This document shows, one piece after another, positions 28,106 to 39,544 of a stretch of DNA of 64,000 nt. The DNA is from Thuidium tamariscinum (Eukaryota; Streptophyta; Bryopsida; Hypnales; Thuidiaceae), in assembly GCA_947034885.2 (NCBI GenBank), contig OX344752.2:1054001-1118000 (forward strand). The letters run 5' to 3'. Numbering within the stretch: the stretch's first letter is position 1; every line of letters begins with the position of its first letter. Position numbers and translations under genes: made by a program. The notes below the pieces were generated by a model. The model saw only the letters and a list, made by a program, of their open reading frames with translations. It was not told where the DNA came from and searched no databases.

Positions 28106-29192
28106 GACTATGAAAAGAACATTTTTTCTAAAATCATATTCATGGATCTTTTTTAACATTATATTTTTATATTGCTAATATTTCAATTTATCTGGTGGTG
28201 TTTGTCAATCATTGAACCTTTTATCAAAATTCAAAGCACAAATCATTTTTAGTGTTAGGATGCTTTTGAAACTATGCAAACATCTAACGCTTTTCTTTCA
28301 ATAACTTATATTTATGAGTTTTTTTTTAATTAAGTAGATTGGAGTTTTGCAATGTTTGCATTCTTTTGAGATTTTACTTGAAGAATTTTTAGCCATGTAA
28401 CTTACAATGAGTTTTGCTAAGCTTCATGCCAAGCGAAAGAAACCTTCAATCCTTAAAGGACCATAAGGCCACCTCATGGCTTTTACACTCTACTTCTTTC
28501 CACTTACTATTTTTTTTCCTACATGTTGTACGATTCCAAATGATCTTAGATTTTTCAAGCATGTAGTTGATTAGCCTTAAAGAGAGTGTCCAAAGAAGCA
28601 CCACTACTCAAGGGGGAGACTAGTAGTGTAGTAGGAAATGGCATGAGATAAAAAGTAGGGTCAATTTAATTCATTAAAGGTAAAATTTTTACTTTTTGTA
28701 AATCTACCATAGAATTGGTAATATGTACTTAGGGTGATTATAAAAAATAGGATATAGTAAAAACCTTCATTGTAGACTACACTTATTGTGATCCTATTTG
28801 TATTGAAGAGCTTGCTTGCTAAATATCGGATTGCCCTACTGTGTGATTTGTTTCAATGCAAGTGGTAAATCAAATTCAACCTTTACTGCTTTTGAGCACA
28901 ACTTTAGAATTAGAACCTTCACCTACAAAATTGTTGACTTCTCGCCGCTGCTCCTATTCCCCCAAAATCACCCACATTGCTCACCAACTTCAACCTACCC
29001 AAAATTGATGCTCACTTGACTTGCTCAATTTCTACCCAAATCAAAATTCAGAATCAATTCAATGAGACCCAATTTGATTCAATCCAATTTGAATTCAACT
29101 ACCATTCAACCAAATCGAAAACAATCCAATTGGAAATCAATCCAATTCAAAAAACAAAAATATGGATTTGGGTGATCAGTGTTGTGTCTTCA
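28106..29192. other. Intergenic DNA that received the copia element
   Basis: No gene recognised. 28960-29180 is a CAATTCAA-rich low-complexity stretch that ends at the copia insertion point. Confidence 0.4.
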
Positions 29193-29396
29193 TGTTAGAC
29201 TTGAGAGAATAAGAGAAATGCACTATGAATTGTATTATCTTTTAATATATTAATAAAAATATTTATACACACTTATATATAGGAAGATTCTCTTCTATGA
29301 GTCTATTGTAGAATTACAACTCTCTGTGTGTCAAGGGACGCAGTTTTCTATTTAACGAGTATACTATTTTAATATATAATGTCAGTATATCTAACA
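29193..29396 (-). repeat. 3' LTR of the copia element (204 bp)
   Basis: On the minus strand it runs TGTTAGATATAC to CAAGTCTAACA, the usual TG...CA limits. A purine-rich tract GTGGGAG lies directly upstream of it (complement of 29397-29403), as expected for the plus-strand primer. Confidence 0.93.
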
Positions 29397-30309
29397 CTCC
29401 CACTAGTATACTAGATTAAAGTTTGTCATTTTGGATGAAGTTCACAAGACATCCATTGCAAACGGCTTTCTTTTTTCTACATTAGGGTTTCGGTTTTGTT
29501 CCCCTTTTGCTTGTCGCATGGTTGCGACGTTGTTGCTTGTACGAGCTGGCTGAGAGAGTAGTGAGTGACTACTTCGAGCGTCAAGCATGAGCTCATTGGA
29601 GCTAAGCAACTGTGCAACAACAGGTCGCAACAAAGTCAGTGCAGGAGTGGAGCAAGGATGGAGAAGGAGGGGTGGAGCATGTCCATTGGAGCTTCTGCTG
29701 GGAGCCTGCAGAACCCACGGAGCAACCAGCCAAGTCGCCTACCGAACCCAACCTTCCCTGATTGCCTTTGTAGCCTTGCCTGCACCCCAACCTAAGTCGA
29801 CTAAAGCGATGTACATGAGCAGTGGAATAGTGGAGCAACAGTCTTCGATTTCCAAGTAAGTTCTCTCCTCTTTTGATAATGCATTGTTACATCTGTTTGT
29901 TTGGCAAGTGAGTGAGAGAGTTGAGTGAGTGAGGAAATAAGAGAGTTGATTTGAAAAATAATGTGAATAGATTATTGTAATACAAGAGCAGACTTGCGGT
30001 GTTGTGATTTTCTTCTATGGGAACCAGGTCGACAAAGAAGTTGCTCTTGTGATGTTGACGAGTTGAAGTTAGATTGCTTAAGGTTTGATTTATTATTTCC
30101 CACTTTATTTGAAATCCTTTTGTAATGGATTGATGGCTTCACAATTCACATGTTTAGCTAGAGTTCGTTTATTCATGATTTCAAGTTGTGATTGGGGGAC
30201 AAAGAACCCAACTCTGCCATTACATGGAAGAACAAAATTGTCTTGTACAATGGAAACAACAACAATTTTCTTGGTTGTAATAAGAGGTAGTATCTTTTTG
30301 ATTTTTACT
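29397..30309 (-). other. Non-coding 3' region of copia with a GC-richer segment
   Basis: Lies between the end of the RNase H frame and the 3' LTR. Most is AT-rich, but about 29440-29860 is clearly richer in G and C and reads on the + strand like plant gene leader sequence (TTAGGGTTTCGG), ending in a donor-like CCAAGTAAGT at about 29854. It could be a captured host fragment. No protein is recognised in it. Confidence 0.4.
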
Positions 30310-32200
30310 CTAATTTTGTTGGTTCATCTTGTGTTGATTTATTATTGTTTGATTGCAATCTTGACATGGTTGAGTTCTATATTGTCTTGCACAAATATCT
30401 AAGTCAAGTTTGTCTTGAGAGTTCTTTGATACATTGTATTCTTTTGGAAGGTAATAGAGGTAATTTCTCCCACTTAAAGAGGTCTCAAGCTGTGGAATAC
30501 TCCCATGTAAGAAGAATAGGGTGTGAATCATAAGAGCTTGGAAGGGTTTGCTGGTTGGAAATGAAATAGAGCACATTCCAAGTTGATTCATACAATAAAG
30601 ATGTTTGTCACGTGGTAATGACTTGATAAGTATATCAGCAGTCATTTCAGCTGTAGAAATATATTTTAGGTCAATTTCTTTGGTGAGAACTCGCTTACGA
30701 GTAAAATGATATTGAGTATCTATGTGTTTGGACCGTGAATGATATTTTGGGTTATTTGTCAAAGCTATAGCACTTTGACTGTCACAATAAAGAAGTGTTG
30801 GATTTGGTTGTAGAAATCCAAGTTCTTGGAATAGGTTCCTTAGCCAAATTGCTTCAGCAGTAGCTTTGGCTAATGCCATGTATTCTGACTCTGTAGAAGA
30901 AAGGGCAACTGACTGTTGCTTCTTGCTGCTCGAGGATATAATTCCACCAGCGAGGAGAAAACAATAGCCTAAGGTGGAGCGCCTAGTATCTTTACAACCA
31001 AACCAATCTGCATCAGAATATCCATGAAGAATGTCTCCTTGTGGAGATTTTGTATAGCAGATTCCATAAGATAAAGTGCCTTTAATATACCTTAATGTAT
31101 GTTTAAGTGTTTGAACATGTAATTCAATTGGATTAGAGAGATATTGAGCTAAACTACTAATAGTGTAAGCACAATTAGGTCTAGTGTTCACAATGGCATG
31201 CATAAGGCTGCCAACAATTTGAGAATATAGATGTTTATCTTCTTGGAATAATTGGGAGTCTTCTTTACTGAGACGAAGTCCTGACTGCATAGGTGTATTA
31301 ATTGGTTTACAATTTAACATATTGTATTCTTGAAGTTTAGAGGTAAGATATTTTTGTTGATGAAGAATGGTCCAGCCTTCATCTCTATTTCTTATAATAA
31401 CATTACCAAGAGTATAATGCAAGTCACCTTCGTCTGACATGTCAAATTCTTGTTGTAGTATAGTTTTAATGGATTGAATAAGAGTTAGCTGATTACGAAC
31501 TAGTATACAATCATCAACATAAACTGTGAGTATTATGAAACCTTGGTATGCTAACTTTTGGATAGAAATACTAGCATTAGATTCTAATTTGTGGAAATTA
31601 TGGAGTAAGAGATAGTTATCCAAACGTTGATACCAAACACGTGAGGAGTGCTTAAGTCCATATAATGACTTAAATAGTTTACAAATAAGATTGGAGTTTG
31701 AAGGAATGGGGAAACCTTTAGGTATAGACATATAAATGTCTTCTTCAAGTAATCCATATAAGAAAGCAATTTTAACATTTAATTGATGAATTTCAAAATT
31801 GTATTGAGTGGCTAGTGCTAGCAATACTTTAATAGAATTAAGTTTAACTACAGGTGAAAAGGTCTCTGTATAATCTACACCTTGGATTTGTATAAAACCA
31901 CGGGCCACTAAACAGGCCTTGTATTTATCTAAACTGCAATTAGCCTTAGTTTTAATTTAAAAAATCCATTTTGAATTGATTGGTTTTCTATTTGGTGGTA
32001 AAGATGTAAGAATCCAAATTTTTCTTCTTTGCTAGGGAATCAAATTCAGCTTGAATGGCCTTTTGCTAATGATGAGAATCTGACCTGGATAAAGCTTCTA
32101 TCATTGTTTTTGGAGGATCCAAGGAAATTTGTATAAGGTTTGCTTGATATTTCTTTGGATTGGATTTCTTTATGGGTGCTTTACTGGCTATAGATTTGAG
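30310..32200 (-). pseudogene. Copia reverse transcriptase and RNase H (broken)
   Basis: The main open stretch is 30310-31908 (532 codons) with the copia RT opening GVDYTETFSPVVK, the catalytic YVDD box, and the RNase H segment with CDSQSAIALTNNP and KHIDTQYHF. The first RT aspartate motif, normally DVKTAFL, reads NVKIAFL, so that metal-binding residue is lost. 31909-32200 carries the linker from integrase with in-frame stops and a shift. The enzyme would not be functional. It once copied element RNA in cytoplasmic particles. Confidence 0.9.
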
Positions 32201-33653
32201 TTACCTTCTTGTGGGTTTAGTTTGCCTTGTAGGTCTTGCCAAGGAACTTGGAGGTGCATAAGGAGATTTAGAAGAAGAAGTAACTTTAGTTTCATAAGGT
32301 AATTCACCAACTAAATCCAAATTTAACTTTAAAAGACTGTTGGTTGGATTACTCGTTGGATTATGATGATCTGATGGATTGTGTTGATATAATGGAGTAG
32401 ATAATGATGGGCTTGGTGGAGTGATGGTACTTTGATTTCTTGAAGATCCTTGTTGAAATGGTAAGTCTGATTGATCAGATGACTGAGGCAAGATTTGAAT
32501 TTGAGGTAAATCTTGTTGTTGACCTTGTAGAGTTGGGTGTGGTCTAAATAAAGTAGGATCTATTAGAATCTTTGTTTCATTATCTTCTTGTAACATATGT
32601 CTTTTAGAAATGTAAACAAGAATTTCATCGAATATGACATCTCTAGAAATTATTATCTTTTTGGTGTTTATGTTCATCAAACTATAAGCCTTAGTCTCTT
32701 CAATATAGCCCAAGAAAATGGCTTCAAATGAATGGGAATCTAATTTTTGTCTTTGTTCTTTAGGAATAAGAACATGTGCTTTACACCCAAAAATCTTAAG
32801 ATAAGATAAGTTTGGTTGATAACCATACCATAACTCAAAAGGAGTTAAATTTGTTGAGTTTGCCTTGGTTGCACTCCTGTTTTGGAGGTAATTTGTTGTG
32901 TGTAATGCTTCTCCCCAAAATATTTTTGGCAATTTAGAATAAGAGAGCATTGAAAGAATTGCTCCCATTAATGTTCTGTTTTTACGTTCTGACACACCAG
33001 TTTGTTGTGGTGTGTAGATTGTGGTTGTTTCATGTTTGATGCCGTGTCCTTGGCAAAAATTGGTAAATTCAGTAGATAGGTATTCACCACCTTGATCAGT
33101 TCTTAATATCTTTATTTTATGATGTTTTTGGTTTTGCATAGCTTTTATATTGCTGAAATTTAGAGAATGCTTCAGATTTTTGTTTCATTAAGTAAATATG
33201 ACATAATCTTGTCAAATCATCAATGAAAGTAATAAAATAAAGATAACATGTATATGTGGCTACTTGCATAGGTCCACAAATGTCAGAATGAACTAGTTCC
33301 AATATTTGAGTTGCTCTTCTTGCACCTTGTTTTGGAAACTTAATCTTATGTTGCTTGCCTTCAATGCAAGATTGACATAGAGTGATTTGTTTTTCATCAA
33401 AAGGTTGAATTCCTTTTGAAACAGATTGTATTTGTCTAAGTCGATATTGATTTATATGGCCTAATCTTGAATGCCATAAATCAACTTTATTTAATACATT
33501 AGGAGTTGGAATTGCCAAAGCATAGTTAGTAAATGAAATAGTCTCACCTAACTCATATAAATCTGGTTTAAGCTTACATGTTGCTATTGTTTGGGCCAAC
33601 TTGTTCATTATAATTAATACTCCATCTTTAATGTGAATTGCCCCACCTACCTT
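32201..33653 (-). pseudogene. Copia integrase (frameshifted)
   Basis: Two overlapping open stretches in different frames (33653-33117 and 33139-32201) encode one integrase. The first has the GAG-pre-integrase zinc region (WHSRLGHIN, LCQSCIEGKQ) and the first catalytic aspartate in HSDICGP. The second has TDQGGEY and SERKNRT, completing D-D-E, then the GYQPNLSYLKIFGC and IFLGY blocks typical of copia. A frameshift near 33117-33139 separates them. Confidence 0.9.
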
Positions 33654-33882
33654 CACTAGAAGAAAACCATGTTGAAATCCCTGAAATCACATCATGTAGT
33701 TTGTGTTGGGTTCCTGTTTCAAAACGCAGTCAAAATGCAGTGAAAACACAAAAAAACGCAGAAAAAGCATTTTTCTGCGTTTTTTTGTGTTTTCACTGCA
33801 TTTTGACTGCGTTTTGAAACAGGAACCCAACACAAATTACATGACGTGATTTCAGGGATTTCAACATGGTTTTCTTCTAGTG
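33654..33882. mobile_element. Foldback element with CACTA-type ends (long hairpin)
   Basis: 229 bp, almost wholly one inverted repeat: arms of about 114 bp match at all but two positions around a tiny loop near 33768. Ends are CACTAGAAGAAAACC; the flanks repeat CTT (33651-33653 and 33883-33885). CACTA ends with a 3-bp duplication point to the CACTA (EnSpm) superfamily. It sits between the protease and integrase regions of copia. Confidence 0.9.
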
Positions 33883-34116
33883 CTTGTCAAGTTGTTTTGC
33901 TGAAAACAAGTTCTTTGCAAGGTCAGGAATATGTAGAACATTAGATATGTACTTTTCTTCTCCATTAGTCAATCTGACATTGACATCACCATATCCTTGG
34001 ATGGTGTAAGAGGTGAAGTCATCACCTAGATAGACAACTTGGTCTTCATGATACTTAATATAGTTCACAAATCCTTCTCTTTGATGGCACATGTCTTGGG
34101 TTGCTCCAGAATCCAC
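33883..34116 (-). pseudogene. Copia aspartic protease region
   Basis: Encodes the protease active-site motif as VDSGATQDM, then copia-like HIPDLAKNLFSAKQL near its end. It follows gag in the same frame across a single TAG (34120-34122), one C-to-T change from CAG. Its C-terminal end is cut by the hairpin at 33654-33882. Confidence 0.85.
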
Positions 34117-34119
34117 ATA

Positions 34120-35790
34120 CTAGGTGGAATCTATGTGTCCTTGAGTTATTGAGGCTACAACATAGAGTTTGTTATTAGATATAGCAAGATTTGTTTGTCT
34201 CTTGCCATTTGTTTTTTCTGTAGCAATTTTGGTTCTACAGTCTCTAATGTGATGCCGGGTTTTTTTGTAGTAATAACATTTCTTTTCAACTAGGAAACTC
34301 TTCTTTTCAAAAGGTTTAGAGCCACTACTTTCCACTTTTGAATCTAAACTTTTCTTGAAGTTCTTGTTAAAATATGGTTTCTTACCTTTGTTGAAAAATT
34401 TCTTTTCAACATATAAAGTTGATGAATTATCAGAAGAGGAATTCATATCTTTGATGAAAGTCTCTTCTTGAATTAAATCCGTTATTAAGGTCTGCAAAGT
34501 AATACCAACTTGCCTTCTTAATGAACGAATGAACGATTGATAATTTTGAGGAAGACTCCTCATTAAAATAATCACAACTTCTTCATCTGGTATTTTTGAA
34601 CTAGTTGCAAGAAGTTGTTCTGAGTGGGCTCTAAAATTGTAAATGTGTTTAACAACACTTGTGTTTTCTCTCATTTTGAGATTGTGTAATTTATCTTTTA
34701 AATGCATTTTGGTCACTATGTCTTGTGATTCAAAAATACTGATCAATTCTAACCAAGCTAAATTTGATGTTTTACAGGATTGTATATGAGAAATGATTGA
34801 GTTTTCAAGGCAATTGTTAATGATGGTTAATGCTAATGCATCATGATCCTCCCATAGACTTATGGGTGATTGCAAGAAACACTTGTCCTATTTTGTGTCA
34901 CACTACGTGTGCTGATTTGTTTTTTGGCCATAACTTTTGTGTTTTGGCTCCGATTGACTCAAGATTTGTAGGGAAGGTACTCATAACTATCATAAGCCTT
35001 CCATAATTTTTTCATAATTTTCAAAAATAATTTACTATCCAAAAATAGACCCTGATTGGATGTCACACTTGGTAGTTTAGGGGTTTTTAGTACTATGGAG
35101 TACCTTTTTTTTAATGATTTTAAGATGAAATTTAGATGAGATGGTCTTCTAATAGACTTATAGCTCTCCAAGGAAGGATTTTTAAAAATAGTTAATTTTA
35201 TGTGGTGTGGAGGTCTACAAAGTGAGCTCCCTTCTGCTTGTATTAACATGTAAAATATTATTTTGGTGGGTTTTTTTGTGAATGACCATATCCATAAAGT
35301 TTTTGCAAATGGACACTTTTTACTTTTTGAAAATATCTATTTTTACTATTTTTCCCTAATTAGAACATGAAGGTATGTATTTTCTGGAGGTTTGGCACTT
35401 TTCAAGTTCTCCTACTTAGAGAATTTTTCTATCCATTTCCTTTGGTGAAAACCTTCATCTTAGAGGTATATACACTATTCATATTTTTCAAATTTTTTTC
35501 AAATTAATTTTCTAATTTTAAAGTACTCCCGAAAAAATCAGCCAAACGCTACAAAATCGGCAGGTGTTTCTTGCAATCACCCTTATACTTCCTACTCCTG
35601 AGGAAGACAAGTTAGGAATTCCAGCAGCTATTTGTGCTGTTGTTGGTGCCACTGGTAAGAGTTGTTTACCACTTACTATAGGCCATAATTTTTTTGCCTT
35701 GAAAATGAGAGTCAATCTATGTTTCCATATGTTGAAGTAAGAGCCATCAAATTTGGTGAAATGACTTATGTCAATCTTATGTGATGCCAT
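34120..35790 (-). pseudogene. Copia gag, split by a transposon insertion
   Basis: Starts at ATG 35790 (MASHKIDISHFTKFDGSYF, typical copia gag opening) and runs to about 35587, is interrupted by the 719-bp element at 34864-35582, then resumes to 34120. The second part has the UBN2-like capsid region (MHLKDKLHNLKM, IILMRSLPQNYQSF). The zinc knuckle near 34250-34290 reads C-YYY-...-H-...-C: its second cysteine is missing, so the knuckle is defective. Confidence 0.88.
34864..35582. mobile_element. Short non-autonomous inverted-repeat transposon inside copia gag
   Basis: 719 bp, ends GGGTGATTGCAAGAAACACT (left) and GGGTGATTGCAAGAAACACC (right, read inward), with a perfect 4-bp target duplication TTAT (34860-34863 and 35583-35586). 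The first ~240 bp align well with the left end of the 13.7-kb element, sharing TTTTTTGGCCATAACTTTTG, GGTACTCATRACTATCATA and TTTTTAGTACTAT. No coding capacity. Confidence 0.93.
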
Positions 35791-35792
35791 TG

Positions 35793-36312
35793 TTAATATT
35801 CTCCTCTTAAAATTGCTTGTATTTCACATTTTTCTATGAAATCTTCAGGAAAGTTTTCTATGTTTACTTCATTGAAATTGTTTATTGCTTCAATATATGC
35901 AATAGGTGCATTTCTAATTCCATACACTAGTAGAAATCTGCGTTTGCCTCAACAAAATCTACTTGACGTGTTTGTTGAGGCAAACGCAAAAACTGTGTTG
36001 AAAAACGCAGAAAACGCAGTTTTTGTGTTTGCCTCAACAAACACGTCAAGTAGATTTTGTTGAGGCAAACGCAGATTTCTACTAGTGATATACATTTTCT
36101 GCAGATTCTAAGGGTTGTTCTACTTGTTCATGCTCTTGAATTGGAATTGCATCTAAAGGTAATTGTAGAAATGCATTATTAAAGTTTGCATTTGCAATTT
36201 GAAATGCAATTTCAATTTTGGCTCTTTCTGGCTCGAAAATGATTAGATCAAAAACATCCTTGCTTACACTTTCTACAGCAGGATTTGCAGTGGAATTCTT
36301 AGGATAACACAT
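35793..36312 (-). pseudogene. Small leader reading frame upstream of copia gag, interrupted by a hairpin element
   Basis: An ATG at 36312, 15 bp inside the 5' LTR, opens a frame (MCYPKNSTANPAVES...) that runs to the hairpin insertion at 36087. On the far side the same frame continues (IRNAPIAYIEAINNF...) to a TAA at 35795-35793, two bases before the gag ATG. Without the 163-bp insert and its 3-bp duplication this is one frame of about 115-120 codons. It matches no gag or pol domain I know. The tight stop-start spacing suggests coupling to gag translation. Confidence 0.6.
35925..36087. mobile_element. Foldback element with CACTA-type ends, arms internally palindromic
   Basis: 163 bp. Ends CACTAGTAGAAATCTGCG, 3-bp flanking duplication ATA (35922-35924 and 36088-36090), arms of ~70 bp with one mismatch. 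Each arm is itself an inverted repeat (GTTTGCCTCAACAAA ... TTTGTTGAGGCAAAC). Closely related ends to 33654-33882. Confidence 0.9.
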
Positions 36313-36316
36313 TTTT

Positions 36317-36327
36317 CTCTAGTACTA
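36317..36327 (-). other. Possible primer binding site of the copia element
   Basis: Directly inside the 5' LTR the minus strand reads TAGTACTAGAG, which matches the usual initiator-tRNA(Met) primer site TGGTATCAGAG at 8 of 11 positions. A worn site is likely given the age of the element. Confidence 0.5.
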
Positions 36328-36414
36328 TATTAGACTTGAGAGAATAAGAGAAGATGCACTATGAATTGTATTATCTTTTAATATATTAATAAAAGTGTTT
36401 ATGCACACTTTTAT

Positions 36415-37425
36415 GGGTGATTGCAAGAAACACTTGTCCTTTTTTTTGTCCCTTTGACCTTTAGGCATTAGAAAAAATCTGAGGCCTCCAAAGGGCCGTT
36501 TCGAGGCTGTTCCCCAAAATTGTTCCCTAACTTCTGGTCGCTGTCAGGGCGGCATTTACCCCAAAAAAAACAATTTTTTTTTGGGTCCTGAAATATGAAA
36601 AAAAGTCCAAAAAAAATTTCAAAAAAAAATAAAATTTATTACGTGGCACTCTCTCGACCACGTCGGATTTCAGTTCCCGTGGTAGAAACTGCGTTTCCAC
36701 AGTCCGGGAACCTACAGTCTTCTAATGCCCTCAGATTTCTTCTAATGAGGTAGTTTTTTGCTCATAACTTTTACATATTTTGTTCATTTGACTTGAAACT
36801 TGAAATGAAGTTGCCTACAAAAGTTTTACATTTTGTGTAATTTTTTCAATTTTTTCAAAATTATCTTACTATTTTTAAACTGCCCCCGATTGGGTGTCTA
36901 CTTTGGCCATTTTGGGGGGTTTTAGTCCTATTTTTGACCCAAAAATGCAAATTTTGAGTTGAAAATTGGCATGAAAGTACCTCACCTAAAGTTACGAAAG
37001 ACCTCAAAGAGATTTTTTGAAAATACTATACTGTTCAACCTCCACATATCTTCAAAGTGGCTGACTTTGCACAAGTGTGGGGAATAAAATTTATTTTTTC
37101 CAAAGATGAAATTTAATGGAAAAGAAATACCTTTACTTGGAAAAAAAATGGATTTTTCATTTTCATTTTTTGAATTTTTGAATTATTTTTACCAAATTAG
37201 TGAAAAAAGGGTTGTTTTCATTATATTTTCCATTTTCTATAACATTTAGAGAAAAAAATTCTTAGGTCTGAATTTCAAGAGACATGATATTCTCATTGCT
37301 CTTCAAATTATCCATATTTTTTTCAATTTAAAAAAAAACTATTTCAAAGGGTCATAATACTCATAGGACTCATTGATTTTGAGCCATTTTGAGACAAAAC
37401 CAGTAAGTGTTTCTTGCAATGACCC
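36415..37425. mobile_element. Short inverted-repeat transposon inside the 5' LTR
   Basis: 1011 bp, left end GGGTGATTGCAAGAAACACT, right end read inward GGGTCATTGCAAGAAACACT. It carries a 282-bp CACTA-like insert (36466-36747); without it the length is ~726 bp, like the other copies. The target duplication is imperfect (TTAT against ATAT). Its interior matches 25982-26738. Confidence 0.88.
36466..36747. mobile_element. CACTA-like short element nested inside the transposon in the LTR
   Basis: 282 bp with ends CATTAGAAAAAATCTGAGG and CATTAGAAGAAATCTGAGG (read inward), close to the CACTAGTAGAAATCTGCG ends of the hairpin at 35925, and a 3-bp duplication AGG (36463-36465 and 36748-36750). Its core (GGTCGAGAGAGTGCCACGT and GGGAACAATTTTGGGGAAC on the minus strand) is shared with 59803-60137. 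Confidence 0.8.
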
Positions 37426-37610
37426 ATATATAGGAAGACTCTCTTCTAAGAGTCTATTGTAGAGTCACAACTCTCTGTGTGTCAAGGGACGTAGCTTTCT
37501 ATTTAACCAGTTACCAATATACTATTTTACTGTATAATGTCAATATATCTAACACTTCATCCAACAATCTATTCCCGAATCCAACTGCAACCCTAATTTA
37601 GAACCCAATT

Positions 37611-37773
37611 CAATGTTGCCTCCAAGATCTCCCCCAGGATCGAAGCTAGTGTACAAGAAATTTGAAGGAATCAAAACTCCAAACAAAACTCCAATATTGC
37701 CTCTAGAATCTCTTCCAGAATCGAACATAGGGTATAAAGAAATCTGAAGGAATTGAAACTCTAAACAAAACTC
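37611..37773 (+). repeat. Two-copy ~81-bp tandem duplication
   Basis: Copies start at 37611 and 37692, each opening CAAT(G/A)TTGCCTC and ending AACAAAACTCC. No coding meaning seen. Confidence 0.7.
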
Positions 37774-39513
37774 CGAAACTTCGAAGCAGAAACTCTAAGA
37801 ATAAAAAATCCAGAGGACTCGAATTAAGGGCCTAGATCAACAGCAATGGTAGCAGTCATCTACGGCTCCTTTTTTAAATCATCTGGCTAGGAAAAGGCTA
37901 TTCTTTTTCTTAAACTCTAGATCAACGATTCATTTTTTTTGGCACAATTAGGAGGGGGGGCAAGCACTAACGGGACTGCCTACCACTTTGTGGCACATTG
38001 TGTAAGCCCCTCTTTGATAATGACCATTTTATATATTTCAAATTGGCCTTAGTTTTGTAATATTGAGAGTAGAATAGTCTTATCAATATGTACCATGGCT
38101 AATCTAATTGTTTCTTGTATACATTTCTACAACATGTATTTATCAAATACTCTATTTGGTTCATTAACAAGTACTATAGCTTGGTAGTGTGCTCGACGTA
38201 AGGCATGGAAAAATTGCACTATCAGTGCAAGATGAATTTTTTAAAGCATATGTAGAGTGGAGGATGGGTCAAACAACACTCACCCATCATTCAAGGATTT
38301 GAATGGTGGTCAAGGATGATTCAGTATAGAAAAGCTGAAATCAAGAATTAAAAATTCAAGGAGGGGCTTGATAATGATGTTGTCACCTTAAAGGAAGCTC
38401 AACGACAAACCTATCTTTCTTCGAATGCTAGAAAAAAGCATGCTGCATGGAAGGCTTCACATTGACGTGAGAATAGAAGGTGGGTTTTGCAAACAGTGGA
38501 GGAAGAATCATCAAGTGCTAAACCAAAGAATCCAATGCGTGGCAGATTAGTTGTATCAAAGAGCCCAGACAATGAGGAGATCAAGATCCAAAACAACTCA
38601 TAGTAGCTTGATTTAAAATTCAAAGTAGACAAGGTCATTTTTTATAGTATAATTCCCTAGGCTTTTATATTTGTCATATTGTCTTAAATTTTGAGGTTTA
38701 GTTTCCTATCTAGTTGATTTACTAATCTAGATTACACTTGGGCTATCCCATAGCCTAGTGTGAATTGTTCACAAATCAATTCAAACTAATGCCTATATAT
38801 AGGGGTATATTAATAAAATATTGATAAATTATTTTCATTTGTTGATTTGCATTGTAATGCTTAAACCCTAAAGTTCCATGACTATATATTCACCAAAAAC
38901 ACTCCAAAACTGCCATTTCTAGTACAACTACCAAATTTTTCAAAAAACAATTTTAGACATATAAAATCAAAGGATCTTGTAGTATGATGTTTTAACATGT
39001 GGTAAAAATTTCAAAAAACTCCACCTTGTGGATCAAAAGATATTCAAATTCACCAAAACCATTTTTTCAATCCTACAAAAAACTAGGCAGCTGCACTTCA
39101 CAAATTACAAGCTTACTTCTCAATGAAAAAATGTCAAAAATGGTGGTGCTTCTTTGAATTCAGTTTTCTAAGCAAGTTGGCTATATGCTTGAAAAATTTC
39201 ACATCATTTGGAATTAATTGTACAACATATAGGAAAAAAATAGTAAGTAGAAAGAAGTAGAGAATGATTTGAAATACTAAATTGTTAAGAATTTAATTAT
39301 GGAATTGAGAAATGCCAGTCCCAACGGTTGTAATGTTGTAATAATCAATCTACATCCTAGGGTTTTATTTTTTTTCCAAAAATATTGAAAATTGAGTTAA
39401 ACAAATGACTTCAAAGTTTTTTTTATAGTGGATAATCCGTAACTGCTCGCAAACAAAAAACCCTCATAACTTTTCCCTCTTTGTTTGAAATGGAATGATT
39501 CAAAGCCTTCCAC

Positions 39514-39544
<31 letters not shown>

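Larger units (their letters stand above)
29193..37554 (-). mobile_element. Ty1/copia LTR retrotransposon, full length but decayed, with nested insertions
   Basis: Bounded by LTRs at 29193-29396 and 36328-37554 and by a perfect 5-bp target duplication CTTCA (29188-29192 and 37555-37559). Read on the minus strand the order is 5' LTR, short leader frame, gag, protease, integrase, reverse transcriptase, RNase H, 3' LTR, the copia order. The two LTRs differ by roughly 15 substitutions over 200 bp plus an 8-bp indel, so the insertion is old. The frame is broken by stops and shifts. Five younger elements sit inside it: 33654-33882, 34864-35582, 35925-36087, and 36415-37425 with 36466-36747 nested within. 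Confidence 0.95.
36328..37554 (-). repeat. 5' LTR of the copia element, split by a nested transposon
   Basis: Parts 36328-36414 and 37426-37554 together (216 bp) match the 204-bp 3' LTR. The outer base pair of the right-hand TG/CA end has mutated (TA in place of TG at 36328). Inserted between them is 36415-37425. Confidence 0.92.
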
